From NCBI GenBank assembly GCA_017627975.1, contig JAGAFT010000091.1:1-64000 (forward strand): a DNA stretch of 64,000 bases. Reading direction: 5' to 3'. The notes below the pieces were generated by a model. The model worked only from the letters and a program-made list of their open reading frames with translations, was not told the origin of the DNA and did no database searches. A program made the translations under genes and the position numbers. Below are positions 35,083 to 43,903 of the stretch, piece after piece. The first letter of the stretch is position 1. Each line of letters begins with the position of its first letter. The stretch comes from Oscillospiraceae bacterium (GTDB taxonomy: Bacteria > Bacillota_A > Clostridia > Oscillospirales > Oscillospiraceae).

Positions 35083-36408
35083 TCAGCTTTGTTTCTGGAG
35101 AACGATGGATACATCACAGTATGTATCCAGTGCAATGAATTCCTCCGCATTCTTCTCATACCCTGTGGGAGCCTTCAGAACATGAACCGTATAGGGATGT
35201 CCTTCCGCGGCATCCGGGAAGGATACGATACCTTTATCATCCGTCTTGCCCATCATGCAGGCCGTATCGTCACAGAACTGGATCGTGGCTCCCTTCACAG
35301 GTTCCCCACTGTTGTCCGTGACGATCACGCGATAGACACCCTCATCATTTTCAACGGCCGCTGGCGATGCTGCGCTTTCGGAAGCAGGCGCGGCTGCTCC
35401 GATGAATATATCAATCAGCTGTTCATACTTGGACAGATCACTCGGAACACCCTCGATAGGTGCCAAAAGGATAATGCCGTCCCGGTTGACAAAGAGTGTC
35501 GTGGGGAGGGTGGAGAGGTACAGCTGCTCATCCATATTTTCAAAGGGCAGAAGATTCAAATACTCCACGTTTCTCTCGACAAGGATTTCTTTACAAGCCT
35601 CAAGTTCTTCGTCCGCGTCATTACAGATTCCGACGATAGCAGCGTCTTTTCCTTCTGCCTCAATGCGGCGTGCGAGGTCCCCGAGCTCCGGCATCTCGGC
35701 CTTGCAGGGACCGCACCAGGTCGCCCAGATGTTGACCATCGTGACTGCATGGGCAGCGAAAAGGTCCCCGCTTTTCACTGCATTGCCTTCGAGGTCAGTG
35801 GTTTCAAACTCTAGAGTCGTGCCAAGGAGATCCGCTGTTGTGGAATGAGGCGAGAAGTACTCCGCGTTTTTCAGAACATCAATCATAGAGGCCTGGAGAT
35901 CAAGATACTCTTCCGCATACTCGGAAGGAATCCTCTCCGCAAAACCGTCGTACAAATCTGGTTCGGTCAAAGCGTAATAGGAAATCCCGTCGTTCTTCCC
36001 CACCAGGATGAAGTTACTTTCCTGAGCACCTTCAAACCCCATCACTTCCATCAGATCCGCGAGACTGCGGTCACCGTCGATTCCCATCACGATGAGCAAC
36101 GTGCCCATGGCGTTTAATATTCTGGCGGTATCTTCTGCTGACAGGTCTCCTTTTTTGGTCTTCTCGTTAAAAGCGTCAGACTCTGCTTTTGAGAAAGCAT
36201 AATAGTTGAACATCATGGTATAAATGCCGTCCTTCACCACAGGGTAAGGGTTCGGCAAAAAAATACCTTTGGTGTTGATGAATTTTTCGGGATATGTGAG
36301 TGTAAACCCCATTTTATCCCAGGTTTCCTTTTTTCCTTCAGCAAAGGCAGGCATGCTGAGAACGAAGATCATCACGGCGATCAATACGAGTGTTACAATT
36401 TTCTTCAT
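35083..36408 (-). CDS. Secreted TlpA-type thioredoxin protein with a C-terminal Cna-B-like domain
   Basis: A 441-residue exported protein. Signal peptide MKKIVTLVLIAVMIFVLSMPAFA; residues about 25-205 form an unrecognised N-terminal domain; about 210-345 a thioredoxin fold with the redox motif WATWCGPCKAEMPEL and cis-Pro in STLPTTLFV; about 365-440 a beta domain (VTDNSGEPVKGATIQFCDD, ADDKG-type turn, PTGYEKN) like SpaA/Cna-B repeats of surface proteins. The ATG at 36408 follows GAAAGGAAAG. It probably reduces disulfides or delivers thiols outside the membrane. No sortase motif is visible. Confidence 0.8.
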   Translation of the reverse strand: MKKIVTLVLIAVMIFVLSMPAFAEGKKETWDKMGFTLTYPEKFINTKGIFLPNPYPVVKDGIYTMMFNYYAFSKAESDAFNEKTKKGDLSAEDTARILNAMGTLLIVMGIDGDRSLADLMEVMGFEGAQESNFILVGKNDGISYYALTEPDLYDGFAERIPSEYAEEYLDLQASMIDVLKNAEYFSPHSTTADLLGTTLEFETTDLEGNAVKSGDLFAAHAVTMVNIWATWCGPCKAEMPELGDLARRIEAEGKDAAIVGICNDADEELEACKEILVERNVEYLNLLPFENMDEQLYLSTLPTTLFVNRDGIILLAPIEGVPSDLSKYEQLIDIFIGAAAPASESAASPAAVENDEGVYRVIVTDNSGEPVKGATIQFCDDTACMMGKTDDKGIVSFPDAAEGHPYTVHVLKAPTGYEKNAEEFIALDTYCDVSIVLQKQS

Positions 36409-36531
36409 TGGTCTTTCCTTTCTGATAAGATATCCTGATTCTGTATTTTTGCCTTCTTCAGTTCTTAGTTCGTTTTTTCCCAAAGAATTTATTAATTTTT
36501 CAGCCTCCAAATCCCAACCCGCCGGGATCTT

Positions 36532-36639
36532 CCCGTCACACCCGCAAAATTAAATAATTTATTATACCTCATATCGGCGGATTTTTCCACTATAAAAAAT
36601 CGGCACTCCGCAGTTTGCAGAGTGCCTTGTTGATTTTAT
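36532..36639 (-). repeat. Terminator-promoter module, copy 4
   Basis: The stem GGCACTCTGC/GCAGAGTGCC variant, TGGAAA (36584-36589), 17 bp and TATAAT (36561-36566), upstream of the thioredoxin gene. The frame entering the terminator (AEELGFDFKPILKQQ and stop, 36636-36692) differs from the integrase tails of other copies and is unrecognised. Confidence 0.75.
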
Positions 36640-36733
36640 TGCTGTTTCAGAATCGGTTTAAAATCAAAGCCGAGTTCTTCTGCCTTGTCCGGTCAGAGAG
36701 CAGTATCCTTGATCTTTGAAATGCGTTCTTTCC

Positions 36734-36799
36734 TTGACAACAGGAAAACTCTGTGATAATTTATAATTACCATTTGGTTAATATTAACCACAAGGTAAT
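36734..36799 (+). promoter_or_regulatory. Promoter and dyad operator of the copper-type operon
   Basis: TTGACA (36734-36739) with GATAAT 15 bp on. Just downstream is a 34-bp dyad centred at 36782/36783: ATTACC, 3 bp, TGGTTAATATTAACCA, 3 bp, GGTAAT (36766-36799). It is a plausible operator for the TetR-type product of this operon or for a metal sensor, placed to block transcription. Confidence 0.7.
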
Positions 36800-36818
36800 T
36801 ATTAAAGGAGGCATTCCC

Positions 36819-37325
36819 ATGTCCGACAAACAGACCGCTGCCATGCTCGATAAGAAGCTGGATGAAAAAACCTCGCATACCATGTTCGTCTGCGGAATCG
36901 TCATGGTTATCGCCGTGCTGATCCACGACGGCGACCACATCCGCCAGGCGCTCAACTGGGGCTATCATATCCCGCTTGCGATCTGGGCACTGAATCTCAC
37001 TGTGTACATTTTCCCCGTCGTCACGATCTTCCTCGCCAAATCCCACCGCATGTCCGCAACCCTCGTCGGGGCGATCGGCGGCATCTTCACGCCGGCGTCC
37101 TTTCTGGGCCTGCACCTCTTCGGCTCGGCCACTGGTCTGTGGGGCGTGTGGAACTTCTCCTATTTCGCGCTTATGAAAGGCGTGGAGTACCAGGGCAATT
37201 TCTATCAGGGTGTCGACTGGCTGAGCTGGGTGCTGCTGTTCCACATGGTGCCCTGCTGCGTGCCCTGCACTGTGATCGGCTTCAAGCATTGGCGCAGACT
37301 GAAAAAGGAAGCGCAGCTTGGATAA
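36819..37325 (+). CDS. Polytopic membrane protein of unknown function
   Basis: A 168-residue protein starting at the ATG at 36819 after AAAGGAGG. Four or five helices are visible, the first with HDGDHIRQALNWGY at its outer end, whose histidines and aspartates could bind a metal. MVPCCVPCTVIG near the end carries three closely spaced cysteines. It is first in an operon with a P-type ATPase (8-bp overlap), so a role in metal handling is reasonable but unproven. Confidence 0.65.
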   Translation: MSDKQTAAMLDKKLDEKTSHTMFVCGIVMVIAVLIHDGDHIRQALNWGYHIPLAIWALNLTVYIFPVVTIFLAKSHRMSATLVGAIGGIFTPASFLGLHLFGSATGLWGVWNFSYFALMKGVEYQGNFYQGVDWLSWVLLFHMVPCCVPCTVIGFKHWRRLKKEAQLG

Positions 37326-38961
37326 GGAAACCGTCATTCTCGGCTGCGGCTGCGAGGTATACGGAAACGAGGCGGAGGAGCTGAAGCAGCGCTTCCGTCT
37401 GCTCCGGCTGCTGATCGTCTCTACCGCGCTGAGCATGCCGCTTCTCTGGGATTTGCCGCCGCGCTTCCAGTTCGTACTGGCAACGCTGCTGCAGTTCGGG
37501 CCGGGTCTGTACTTTCTCCGAAATGCGATCCGGGGGCTGAAAAGCCGCAGCCTTGGCATGGATCTGCTGGTGGCGCTGTCCACCACGGCGATCTACGTTT
37601 ACAGCACGGTCGTCGCCTTCACTGTGACGGAGAACATCAAGCTCTATTATCTCTGTGACGGCGTGCTGATTTCGCTGCTGCTCTTTGGCCGCTATCTAGA
37701 ATCCGTGGCGATCTACCAGAGCGGTGAGGCGGTGCGCGGCCTTCTGCGCCTGCAGCCCAAGACCGCGACCGTGCTGCGGGATGGGGTCGAGACCGAGATC
37801 GACGCTGCGGAAATCGTATCCGGCGACACGATTCTGCTCCGACCCGGCGAACGGATTCCCGCTGATGGGAAGATCCTTGTGGGAAACTGCCTGGTGGACG
37901 AGTCCCTGCTGACCGGCGAGAGCGAACCCGTGCAAAAAAATCCCGGCGACAGCATCACCGGCGGTACGCTTGACCGCGAGGGCAAGGTCACGTACACGGC
38001 GACCTCGGTTGGCGAGGATTCGACCCTGCAGCAGATGGCGGCCTTCGTGCGCCGCGCGCAGAGCGAAAAGGCGCCGGTGCAGCGGTTTGCGGATCGGATC
38101 GCCGCGATCTTCGTCCCATCTGTTATCGCGCTTGCTGCGCTGGTCTTCGCGCTGTGGTTTACCCTGCTCGCACCCGGTGACTGGGGAAAGGCGGTCTCGA
38201 CGGTCTGCGGCGTGCTGGTGATCGCCTGCCCCTGTGCGCTGGGTCTCGCCACGCCCGCAGCCTTGATGACGGCTTCCGGACGGGCGGCGGAACTGGGGAT
38301 CCTCTTCAAAGGCGCCTCGGCCATTGAAAAGGCATGGAGCATCGACACGGTCGTTTTTGACAAAACCGGTACCCTGACCGAGGGCCGCGTGGAGCCGGGG
38401 ATCCGCGATCCGCTGCGCGAGGACGCGAAAAGCGCTGTCGATGCCTGCAGGGCGCTGGGCTTGGAGGTCTGGATGATTTCTGGCGACAAAGAGGAGACGG
38501 CAAGACGCATCGCCCAGGCCTGCAGGATCGAGCACATTCTCTTTGAGGTGAAGCCGGAGGAAAAGGCAGCGCAGATCACACGCATAAAAAGCGAGGGTCG
38601 CCGCGTCGCCATGGTGGGAGACGGGATCAACGATGCCCCGGCCATGGCGGAAGCGGATCTCGCGATCGCCATGGGTACCGGAACGGACATTGCCATTGAG
38701 TGTGCCGACGCGGTGCTGCCCGGCGGGCGCATCGGTCGGGTGCCGCAGGCATTGCGGCTCGCCGGAGCTGCCCGCAGGACGGTGCGGCAAAACCTCGGCT
38801 GGGCGCTGTTTTATAACCTGATCTGCATTCCCGTCGCGGCCTGCGGGATCGTGAATCCCTCCATCGCCGCGGCGGCCATGACGCTCTCATCCAACGGTAT
38901 TTTGCTGCATTCGCTGCGGCTGAACAAGGCGGAGGCATCGAATGAAAACGGAAAGCTGTGA
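37318..38961 (+). CDS. Heavy-metal P1B-type ATPase lacking most of the nucleotide-binding domain
   Basis: A 547-residue Cu(I)-type pump by motif: membrane metal site ACPCALGL, actuator DESLLTGESEPV, phosphorylation motif FDKTGTLTEG (Asp348), hinge VGDGINDAPAMAEADLAIAMGTG. However only 42 residues separate Asp348 from the Asp of SGDK (390); in complete CopA-type pumps this interval holds the roughly 110-residue N-domain with the HP motif. Reading frame is intact across the gap. No N-terminal HMA domain is present; it is encoded by the next gene. Start is TTG at 37318. ATP binding may be impaired, or the protein may have another role. Confidence 0.8.
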   Translation: MDKETVILGCGCEVYGNEAEELKQRFRLLRLLIVSTALSMPLLWDLPPRFQFVLATLLQFGPGLYFLRNAIRGLKSRSLGMDLLVALSTTAIYVYSTVVAFTVTENIKLYYLCDGVLISLLLFGRYLESVAIYQSGEAVRGLLRLQPKTATVLRDGVETEIDAAEIVSGDTILLRPGERIPADGKILVGNCLVDESLLTGESEPVQKNPGDSITGGTLDREGKVTYTATSVGEDSTLQQMAAFVRRAQSEKAPVQRFADRIAAIFVPSVIALAALVFALWFTLLAPGDWGKAVSTVCGVLVIACPCALGLATPAALMTASGRAAELGILFKGASAIEKAWSIDTVVFDKTGTLTEGRVEPGIRDPLREDAKSAVDACRALGLEVWMISGDKEETARRIAQACRIEHILFEVKPEEKAAQITRIKSEGRRVAMVGDGINDAPAMAEADLAIAMGTGTDIAIECADAVLPGGRIGRVPQALRLAGAARRTVRQNLGWALFYNLICIPVAACGIVNPSIAAAAMTLSSNGILLHSLRLNKAEASNENGKL

Positions 38962-39892
38962 AATCAAGATCCGCAGCATGATCTGCCGAAGTTGCACCGA
39001 CGAGGTATCCGGGATGCTGCTGCGGACAAAAGGGGTCGTCAAAGCGACTGTGAGCTATCGCAAGGCACAGGCTGAGGTCAGCTATGATCCCGCACTTGTT
39101 ACACCGGATGAATTGGAAAGACGCATCAAGTCACTCGGTTATGAGACCGGAGAACGCAGCCGCGCCGAGCGCTTGCTGGACTTGGGCTGTGCTGCCCTTA
39201 CCGTTCTGCTGGTCTGGCTGCTGCTCCGATGGGGCGGGGCCTCGCCCGAGATCGGCGGTGCGAGCTTCGGCGCGCTGTTTCTGGTTGGCCTCTCGACCAG
39301 TCCGCACTGTCTCGGCATGTGCGGCGGTATTCTGCTCTCGGCCTGTGCGGGTCGTGAGGGACGAAAAGCGCAGCTCGGTGCTGCGCTCGGCTATAACGGC
39401 GGGCGTATGATCTCCTACACAGTACTGGGGGCCGTGTTCGGCGCTTTGGGCACGGTGCTGACGTATACGCTCAGTATGAAGTCGATGCTCTTCACCATGC
39501 TGGGGCTTATCGTTGCCCTGCTGGGCCTCAACATGTGGGGACTGCTGCCCGCGCTGCCGTCCCTCCCAGGGGAACAGAACGCTGCCTGCCGCCTGCCCGA
39601 CAAGCTCCAGAGTCAAACGCCGCTGCTGGTCGGTCTGCTGACGGGCCTCATGCCCTGCGGCGCTCTGTACGCCGCATGGCTCTGCGCCATGTCCTCCGGC
39701 AGCGCAGGAAAAGGCGCGCAGCTGATGCTGGCCTTCTCGCTGGGCACCGTGCCGCTGATGCTGCTTTTTGCCTCGCTTGGTGCTCTGCTGCCGCGCGGCT
39801 GGACAAAATATCTGCGCAAGCTCGGCGCTGTACTGGTCACATCCATGGGGCTGAAAATGCTGCTCGGCGGTCTCTTGCTTTTACGGGGATAA
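38942..39892 (+). CDS. HMA domain fused to a SafE/TauE-type membrane protein
   Basis: A 316-residue protein. Residues 1-70 are a heavy-metal-associated domain with CRSC in SMICRSCTDEVSGML. After a helix come six helices with the family motifs STSPHCLGMCGGILLS and TGLMPCGALYAAW of the SafE/UreH-like sulfite-exporter group that often travels with copper ATPases. It overlaps the ATPase gene by 20 bp. Its metal domain may serve the ATPase, which lacks one. Confidence 0.82.
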   Translation: MKTESCEIKIRSMICRSCTDEVSGMLLRTKGVVKATVSYRKAQAEVSYDPALVTPDELERRIKSLGYETGERSRAERLLDLGCAALTVLLVWLLLRWGGASPEIGGASFGALFLVGLSTSPHCLGMCGGILLSACAGREGRKAQLGAALGYNGGRMISYTVLGAVFGALGTVLTYTLSMKSMLFTMLGLIVALLGLNMWGLLPALPSLPGEQNAACRLPDKLQSQTPLLVGLLTGLMPCGALYAAWLCAMSSGSAGKGAQLMLAFSLGTVPLMLLFASLGALLPRGWTKYLRKLGAVLVTSMGLKMLLGGLLLLRG

Positions 39893-39926
39893 TTCGTTAT
39901 ACTTTCTCCGAAAGCGAGGGATCCAT

Positions 39927-40508
39927 ATGCCTTTGATCGTCGATAAAGAGGCCGTTCGCAAAGAAATCCTGATGGCCTTTGAGCGCTGCATCGAAAAGAA
40001 ACCCATGACGAAGATCACCCTGCGGGATATTGCGGAGGAAGCCGGGATGTCGCACCCGAAGCTCCTGCATTATTTTGAAAGCCGGGACGATCTGGTGGTC
40101 AGCTATCTGCGCTATACCAAGGACTTTATGACCGAGAAATGCAAGCTTTGGTTTGCAACACATCCGCGCGCGGACTACGACAGCAACCTCGCCTACATGA
40201 ACGCTTTCATGGCCTATGTGGCCAAGGGCGATCCCGAGGAGAAGCGTCCCAACGCCACCACGCAGACCTATGTGCTGGCACATTACAGCGACGCGGTCGC
40301 AGATCTGGTCAAGGGGGAGTTTCGCGAATGGCGCGAGACCATGGAGCAGTGCCTGATCGCCATCTACGGCCCGGAGGTCGGTCACCGTGAGGCCGAGGCG
40401 ATGATGATCCTCATTGCCGGAACCTTCATCTGCAACTACAACGGTGCTCTGACCGGCGAGATCAGCGAAAATATTATCGGATACTTGGGAAACCTGACAC
40501 ATTCATAA
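39927..40508 (+). CDS. TetR-family transcriptional regulator
   Basis: A 193-residue regulator. The N-terminal helix-turn-helix is ITLRDIAEEAGMSHPKLLHYFESRDDLVVSYL; the C-terminal ligand domain has no family-specific motif I know. GCGAGGGATCC precedes the ATG. It is the likely repressor acting at the dyad at 36766-36799 and may sense a substrate of the operon or of the adjacent lactonase-like enzyme. Confidence 0.85.
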   Translation: MPLIVDKEAVRKEILMAFERCIEKKPMTKITLRDIAEEAGMSHPKLLHYFESRDDLVVSYLRYTKDFMTEKCKLWFATHPRADYDSNLAYMNAFMAYVAKGDPEEKRPNATTQTYVLAHYSDAVADLVKGEFREWRETMEQCLIAIYGPEVGHREAEAMMILIAGTFICNYNGALTGEISENIIGYLGNLTHS

Positions 40509-40522
40509 AAAAGGATGATTCC

Positions 40523-41359
40523 ATGAGAATTCATGTGCTGCAGTGCGGAAGCATCCGCGTCGATCCGACCGTTCCCTTTGGCAGACGGCTTGATCTGATC
40601 GAAACCGCAAAGCAGCTTACGGCAGCGGATAAGGACCGGATCACGCTTCCCGTCTTTACCTATCTGATTGAGCACCCGAAGGGACTGATCCTTGTGGATA
40701 CCGGCTGGTGCCGGGATATAAGTCCCCAGAGCGTATACGACCTCAAGGCAGCAGCCGCGGTTCTCCCGACTCAAATGGCAGCGCTCTTTCATCCCTTTGT
40801 ACTGAAGGGGATGGCGATCCACGAGCAGTTGGCAGACCTGGGCATTCAGCCGGAGGATCTGGACTATGTGCTGCTGACGCATCTCGATGTCGACCATGTG
40901 TCGGGGCTCCGGCATGTGAATAAAGCAAAGCATGTCGTTCTGCCGGAATATGAATACTATTGGTCCTGCCGGACTGTGTACAAGATCAGGCAGCCGCAGA
41001 ATCTGTGGATCCAATATCCCATGGAGCGCCCGTTTTACCGGGGCTCACCGCTCGGACCGAATCATTGGGTCATTGATCTGCTTGGGGACGAGAGCGTCCA
41101 GATGGTCAATGTGCCCGGCCATACGGAAGGCCAGGCAGCGATCATAGTCCGAAACGGAGGAAGATTTGTCCTTCTGGCTGCAGACGCGGCATTCTCTCCG
41201 CGCAACTGGCAGGAGAACATTGTGCCGGGCTTCGGCTTTGCCCGGGATTTTCAGAGGAAGAGTCTCCGCTGGATCGCGGACATGGCCGCAGACCCGGACT
41301 GCGCCGCTGTTCTGTGCAGCCATGACCCGGCGGTTGCGCCGGAAGTTATCTCTCTATAA
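40523..41359 (+). CDS. Metallo-beta-lactamase-fold hydrolase (N-acyl homoserine lactonase-like)
   Basis: A 278-residue enzyme. Two-metal site motif LLTHLDVDHVSGL (HxDxDH, with Asp in place of the second His of the common HxHxDH), His in VPGHTEGQ, bridging Asp in LLAADAAF and the final His in SHDPAV. Similar in length and layout to lactonases of the AiiA group. It lies 14 bp after the TetR gene and before a terminator. Substrate unknown. Confidence 0.8.
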   Translation: MRIHVLQCGSIRVDPTVPFGRRLDLIETAKQLTAADKDRITLPVFTYLIEHPKGLILVDTGWCRDISPQSVYDLKAAAAVLPTQMAALFHPFVLKGMAIHEQLADLGIQPEDLDYVLLTHLDVDHVSGLRHVNKAKHVVLPEYEYYWSCRTVYKIRQPQNLWIQYPMERPFYRGSPLGPNHWVIDLLGDESVQMVNVPGHTEGQAAIIVRNGGRFVLLAADAAFSPRNWQENIVPGFGFARDFQRKSLRWIADMAADPDCAAVLCSHDPAVAPEVISL

Positions 41360-41395
41360 AATCTTCAGATATTTCCATATATGCTTTTTTGATCG

Positions 41396-41434
41396 AAAAT
41401 AACAGCCTCACAGGAATCTGAGAGGCTGTTTTGC
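41396..41434. terminator. Terminator of the copper-type operon
   Basis: AACAGCCTC pairs with GAGGCTGTT, with A/T tracts on both sides. Confidence 0.85.
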
Positions 41435-41495
41435 TATGTAGGGAAGTGAATTACGGTACGTAGGTACACCTGTCCCAAACACTTGAAATTATATT

Positions 41496-41598
41496 TTATT
41501 TGTTAAACAGATACTCCAGATGAGCACGGAATTCCTGAGGAGTAACGCTGACAAAGTTCAAGGGATCTTTCATTAGAGATTTAAACTTCAACGCTGCG
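41496..41598 (-). pseudogene. Short unidentified gene remnant
   Basis: An uninterrupted minus-strand tail reading ALKFKSLMKDPLNFVSVTPQ, then EFRAHLEYLFNK and stop. It has protein-like composition but no start or upstream domain, and I cannot name the family. It is the only coding-like content of the gap between the lactonase-like gene and GNAT copy 2 apart from junction copy 4. Confidence 0.4.
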
Positions 41599-41632
41599 CT
41601 GAAATAAACATATTTTTCTCTCAGTCCACTGA

Positions 41633-41942
41633 ACGGTAGTAAAACGGTAGTCAGCTGCCAATGCCGTTGCCGTAGTTTGCCGCGATTTATAGCAATCTAT
41701 TTCAATCTGCTCCAGGCAGGGGACTCCTGCCGTGGCACACAAATAAGATTTTGGTCAAATGTGATCAGCCTCCTGAAAAGCCGTATTCTACCGCAATATG
41801 GTGCGATTTGTCGGGCAGAATAAGCTGTTTTGATTTTAAGTCAAGGAAAAAGCAAAATACGGCAAAATGCGGCAAGTCAATGCCGTCAATGGTAGTCAAA
41901 TGGTAGTAAAAATCGGGGGTTCTTACTACCGTCGGGTGATGG
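41633..41942. repeat. Recombination junction copy 4
   Basis: An element end (GGTAGTAAAACGGTAGTCAG, TTGCCG units), the core from 41728 and the shared arm. The phosphatase-like start still encodes MTKILFVCHG, but four of its codons (Thr, Lys, Ile, Leu) differ synonymously from the copy in the intact gene. Confidence 0.8.
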
Positions 41943-41973
41943 GGAAGAAAGGTGGTAAACTGCAATCTGACGC

Positions 41974-42525
41974 TTACAACAGTTTCAGCATCATGTACTC
42001 ATTTACAAAAGTACCGTCTTTCATTCGTATCGCATCCGGTTTTACACCCGTAATGCGAAAGCCCATTTTCTCATATAGATGCCTTGCTCTGCTGTTGCCT
42101 TCGATAAAATCAAGCTCAATCTGCCGGACTCCGTTGCGTTCTCTGGCGATTCGGAACATCTCTTCAAACAATCTTGTCCCGATCCCAAGGCTCCAAAACT
42201 CTTGCAAAAGTGCGATTGCAACAGATGCTCTGTGGCAGTCTTTCTTCCCGGACCGAAAGGAAATCTGACAATTACCAGCGATTCTTCCGTCCACGACACA
42301 GGCAATCATCATCGCGTTTTCATTCTGGTAAGCTCCATTCAGAAAGTCCTTTTCCTGCTCAAGAGTGAAATCGGCATATTCCTCAGGATACTTCATCAGG
42401 AAATCTGTCTCGCCAGATGCTTTAATGATGAATTGGAGCATTTCCTCTGCATCATCTTCGTGAGGACTGCGAAGCAGTGCAACTCGTCCATCTTTTAATG
42501 TGAATTCCGTTTCTTTGAAATCCAC
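41974..42525 (-). CDS. GNAT-family N-acetyltransferase (copy 2)
   Basis: A 183-residue protein from a GTG start behind GTGAGG, nearly identical to copy 1 at 28167-28718. Motifs EFWSLGIGTRLFEEM and NSRARHLYEKMGF are kept. The similarity continues into the upstream module, so the whole unit was duplicated or acquired twice. Confidence 0.88.
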   Translation of the reverse strand: MDFKETEFTLKDGRVALLRSPHEDDAEEMLQFIIKASGETDFLMKYPEEYADFTLEQEKDFLNGAYQNENAMMIACVVDGRIAGNCQISFRSGKKDCHRASVAIALLQEFWSLGIGTRLFEEMFRIARERNGVRQIELDFIEGNSRARHLYEKMGFRITGVKPDAIRMKDGTFVNEYMMLKLL

Positions 42526-42566
42526 TGCCGTTCACCTCACAAGCAGAAATCCGGCATGCCGGAAAC

Positions 42567-42710
42567 TTCCCGTTACACCAGTAAAATTAAACAATTTATT
42601 ATACACCATCACCACGGATTTTTCCACTAAAAAAACCAGCACTCTGCAGCTCGCAGAGTGCCTTGCTGGTTTTGTGGCTAGACGGCTTCGGCCGGCTTTT
42701 GAGAGCCCTT
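42567..42710 (-). repeat. Terminator-promoter module, copy 5, with integrase tail
   Basis: On the minus strand GSQKPAEAV and stop (42678-42710), an integrase-tail variant, then the CACTCTGC/GCAGAGTG stem, TGGAAA (42621-42626), 17 bp and TATAAT (42598-42603), leading into GNAT copy 2. Confidence 0.78.
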
Positions 42711-42721
42711 CACGATCCCCG

Positions 42722-43633
42722 TCAGTCTGTGTGGTCAAGCTCATAATACTCAAGGAGATACATTTCTCTCCCGCTGCTCTGCCAGTAGATCGGCGAGCAC
42801 ACAGCGGTTCCTGTGTGCACGGCCGTGATGGTCCCATTGGCCGCCAACTGTGCCGCCTCCGCGGGAGTCAGATGATAGTACTTGGACGGGATGCCCAACT
42901 CATCAAAATAGATGTCCAGATCCAGCTCATAGAGGGTGAAGCGGAAACGACAGGTCCCGTCATTGAGCCGATATGCATCATCCACCACCGTGAAACGATT
43001 ATAACTCTCCCCGTCGCCTGCAGGGTAGTAGAAACGGCCGTTTTCATACCAGCAGTGGTTCCAGTCAAACGTGCCGATACCGAGCGCGGCAGAATAGTCT
43101 TCCCCTTCGATGGGCTGAAGATCTGCCGGATAGGCAATTCGAGGGCCGATAATCTCAAAGAACGTCTCGCGGGTCATGGTCTCATAACTGCCTCTGTACT
43201 CCATCTCCGTCGGCCGGTTGATCTTAGCCCAGAGATGGGCGAAGGAGAACAGCTGCGCGATGCTCGTATCAGCGGAATCGTAGTGATCGAAAGTCCCGAT
43301 CTCACAGAACCATTGCTCGGAGAAATTGCTCAGAGAGAGATTTGCCGCATACTGCTGCGCTTCCGAAAGGGTAAACGGATCACCTGTTTCGGTGGGAGTT
43401 GCTGTAAGCGTTTCTTCCTGTTCACCTTGCGGAGAGGTGTTCTCAATCGGATGAATCTCCTCCGCTGACGCTGCTGCGGGCTTGGGTCCGGCTTCCGTTT
43501 CGTCAACAACGCTTTCCGCAGAAACCGGCGCAGCCGTCTCAGTCTTTCCACAGGCGGCTGTCAAAAGGACTGCAGGAAGGATAATAAGAAGCACGGCTGT
43601 TCTCTTCCATGGTTTTAATAAAACTTTTTTCAT
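42722..43633 (-). CDS. Lipoprotein of unknown function
   Basis: A 303-residue protein with signal peptide and lipobox LLTAAC (lipidated Cys28). A Pro/Glu/Thr-rich linker to about residue 90 precedes a folded domain rich in aromatic residues (GTFDHYDSADTSIAQLFSFAHLW, GTFDWNHCWYENGRFYYPAGDG, YELDLDIYFDELG). I do not recognise the domain. It lies between terminator-promoter modules 5 and 6 and is probably exported element cargo. Confidence 0.7.
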   Translation of the reverse strand: MKKVLLKPWKRTAVLLIILPAVLLTAACGKTETAAPVSAESVVDETEAGPKPAAASAEEIHPIENTSPQGEQEETLTATPTETGDPFTLSEAQQYAANLSLSNFSEQWFCEIGTFDHYDSADTSIAQLFSFAHLWAKINRPTEMEYRGSYETMTRETFFEIIGPRIAYPADLQPIEGEDYSAALGIGTFDWNHCWYENGRFYYPAGDGESYNRFTVVDDAYRLNDGTCRFRFTLYELDLDIYFDELGIPSKYYHLTPAEAAQLAANGTITAVHTGTAVCSPIYWQSSGREMYLLEYYELDHTD

Positions 43634-43685
43634 AAATACATATACCCTTTATCAGATCTCTTCTGGCTACGGGGCGCACCGACGC

Positions 43686-43770
43686 ATATTAAATATATTA
43701 TACACCTCCACCACGGATTATTCCACACAAAAATCGGCACTCAGCAGCTGGCAGAGTGCTTGCTGTCTTG
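43686..43770 (-). repeat. Terminator-promoter module, copy 6
   Basis: A diverged copy: GGCACTCAGC/GCAGAGTGCT stem, TGGAAT (43720-43725), 17 bp and TATAAT (43697-43702), 64 bp upstream of the lipoprotein start. Confidence 0.65.
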
Positions 43771-43831
43771 GGGAGGTTCTCAGAGCGCTCTGAATACAGG
43801 CGGGATCCGGCACGAATTCAGAAAATGTTCA

Positions 43832-43861
43832 TTGGAACATCTCCGCGGAATCGAGTATAAT
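43832..43861 (+). promoter_or_regulatory. SigmaA-type promoter upstream of the solute-binding lipoprotein gene
   Basis: TTGGAA (43832-43837), 18 bp, TATAAT (43856-43861). It lies about 40 bp before a SARP-type site, so the gene may have a basal and an activated promoter. Confidence 0.55.
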
Positions 43862-43903
43862 AGGTCCTCGGCAAGTGGAGCACTGAAGCTGCGAAGCAGG
43901 CCT

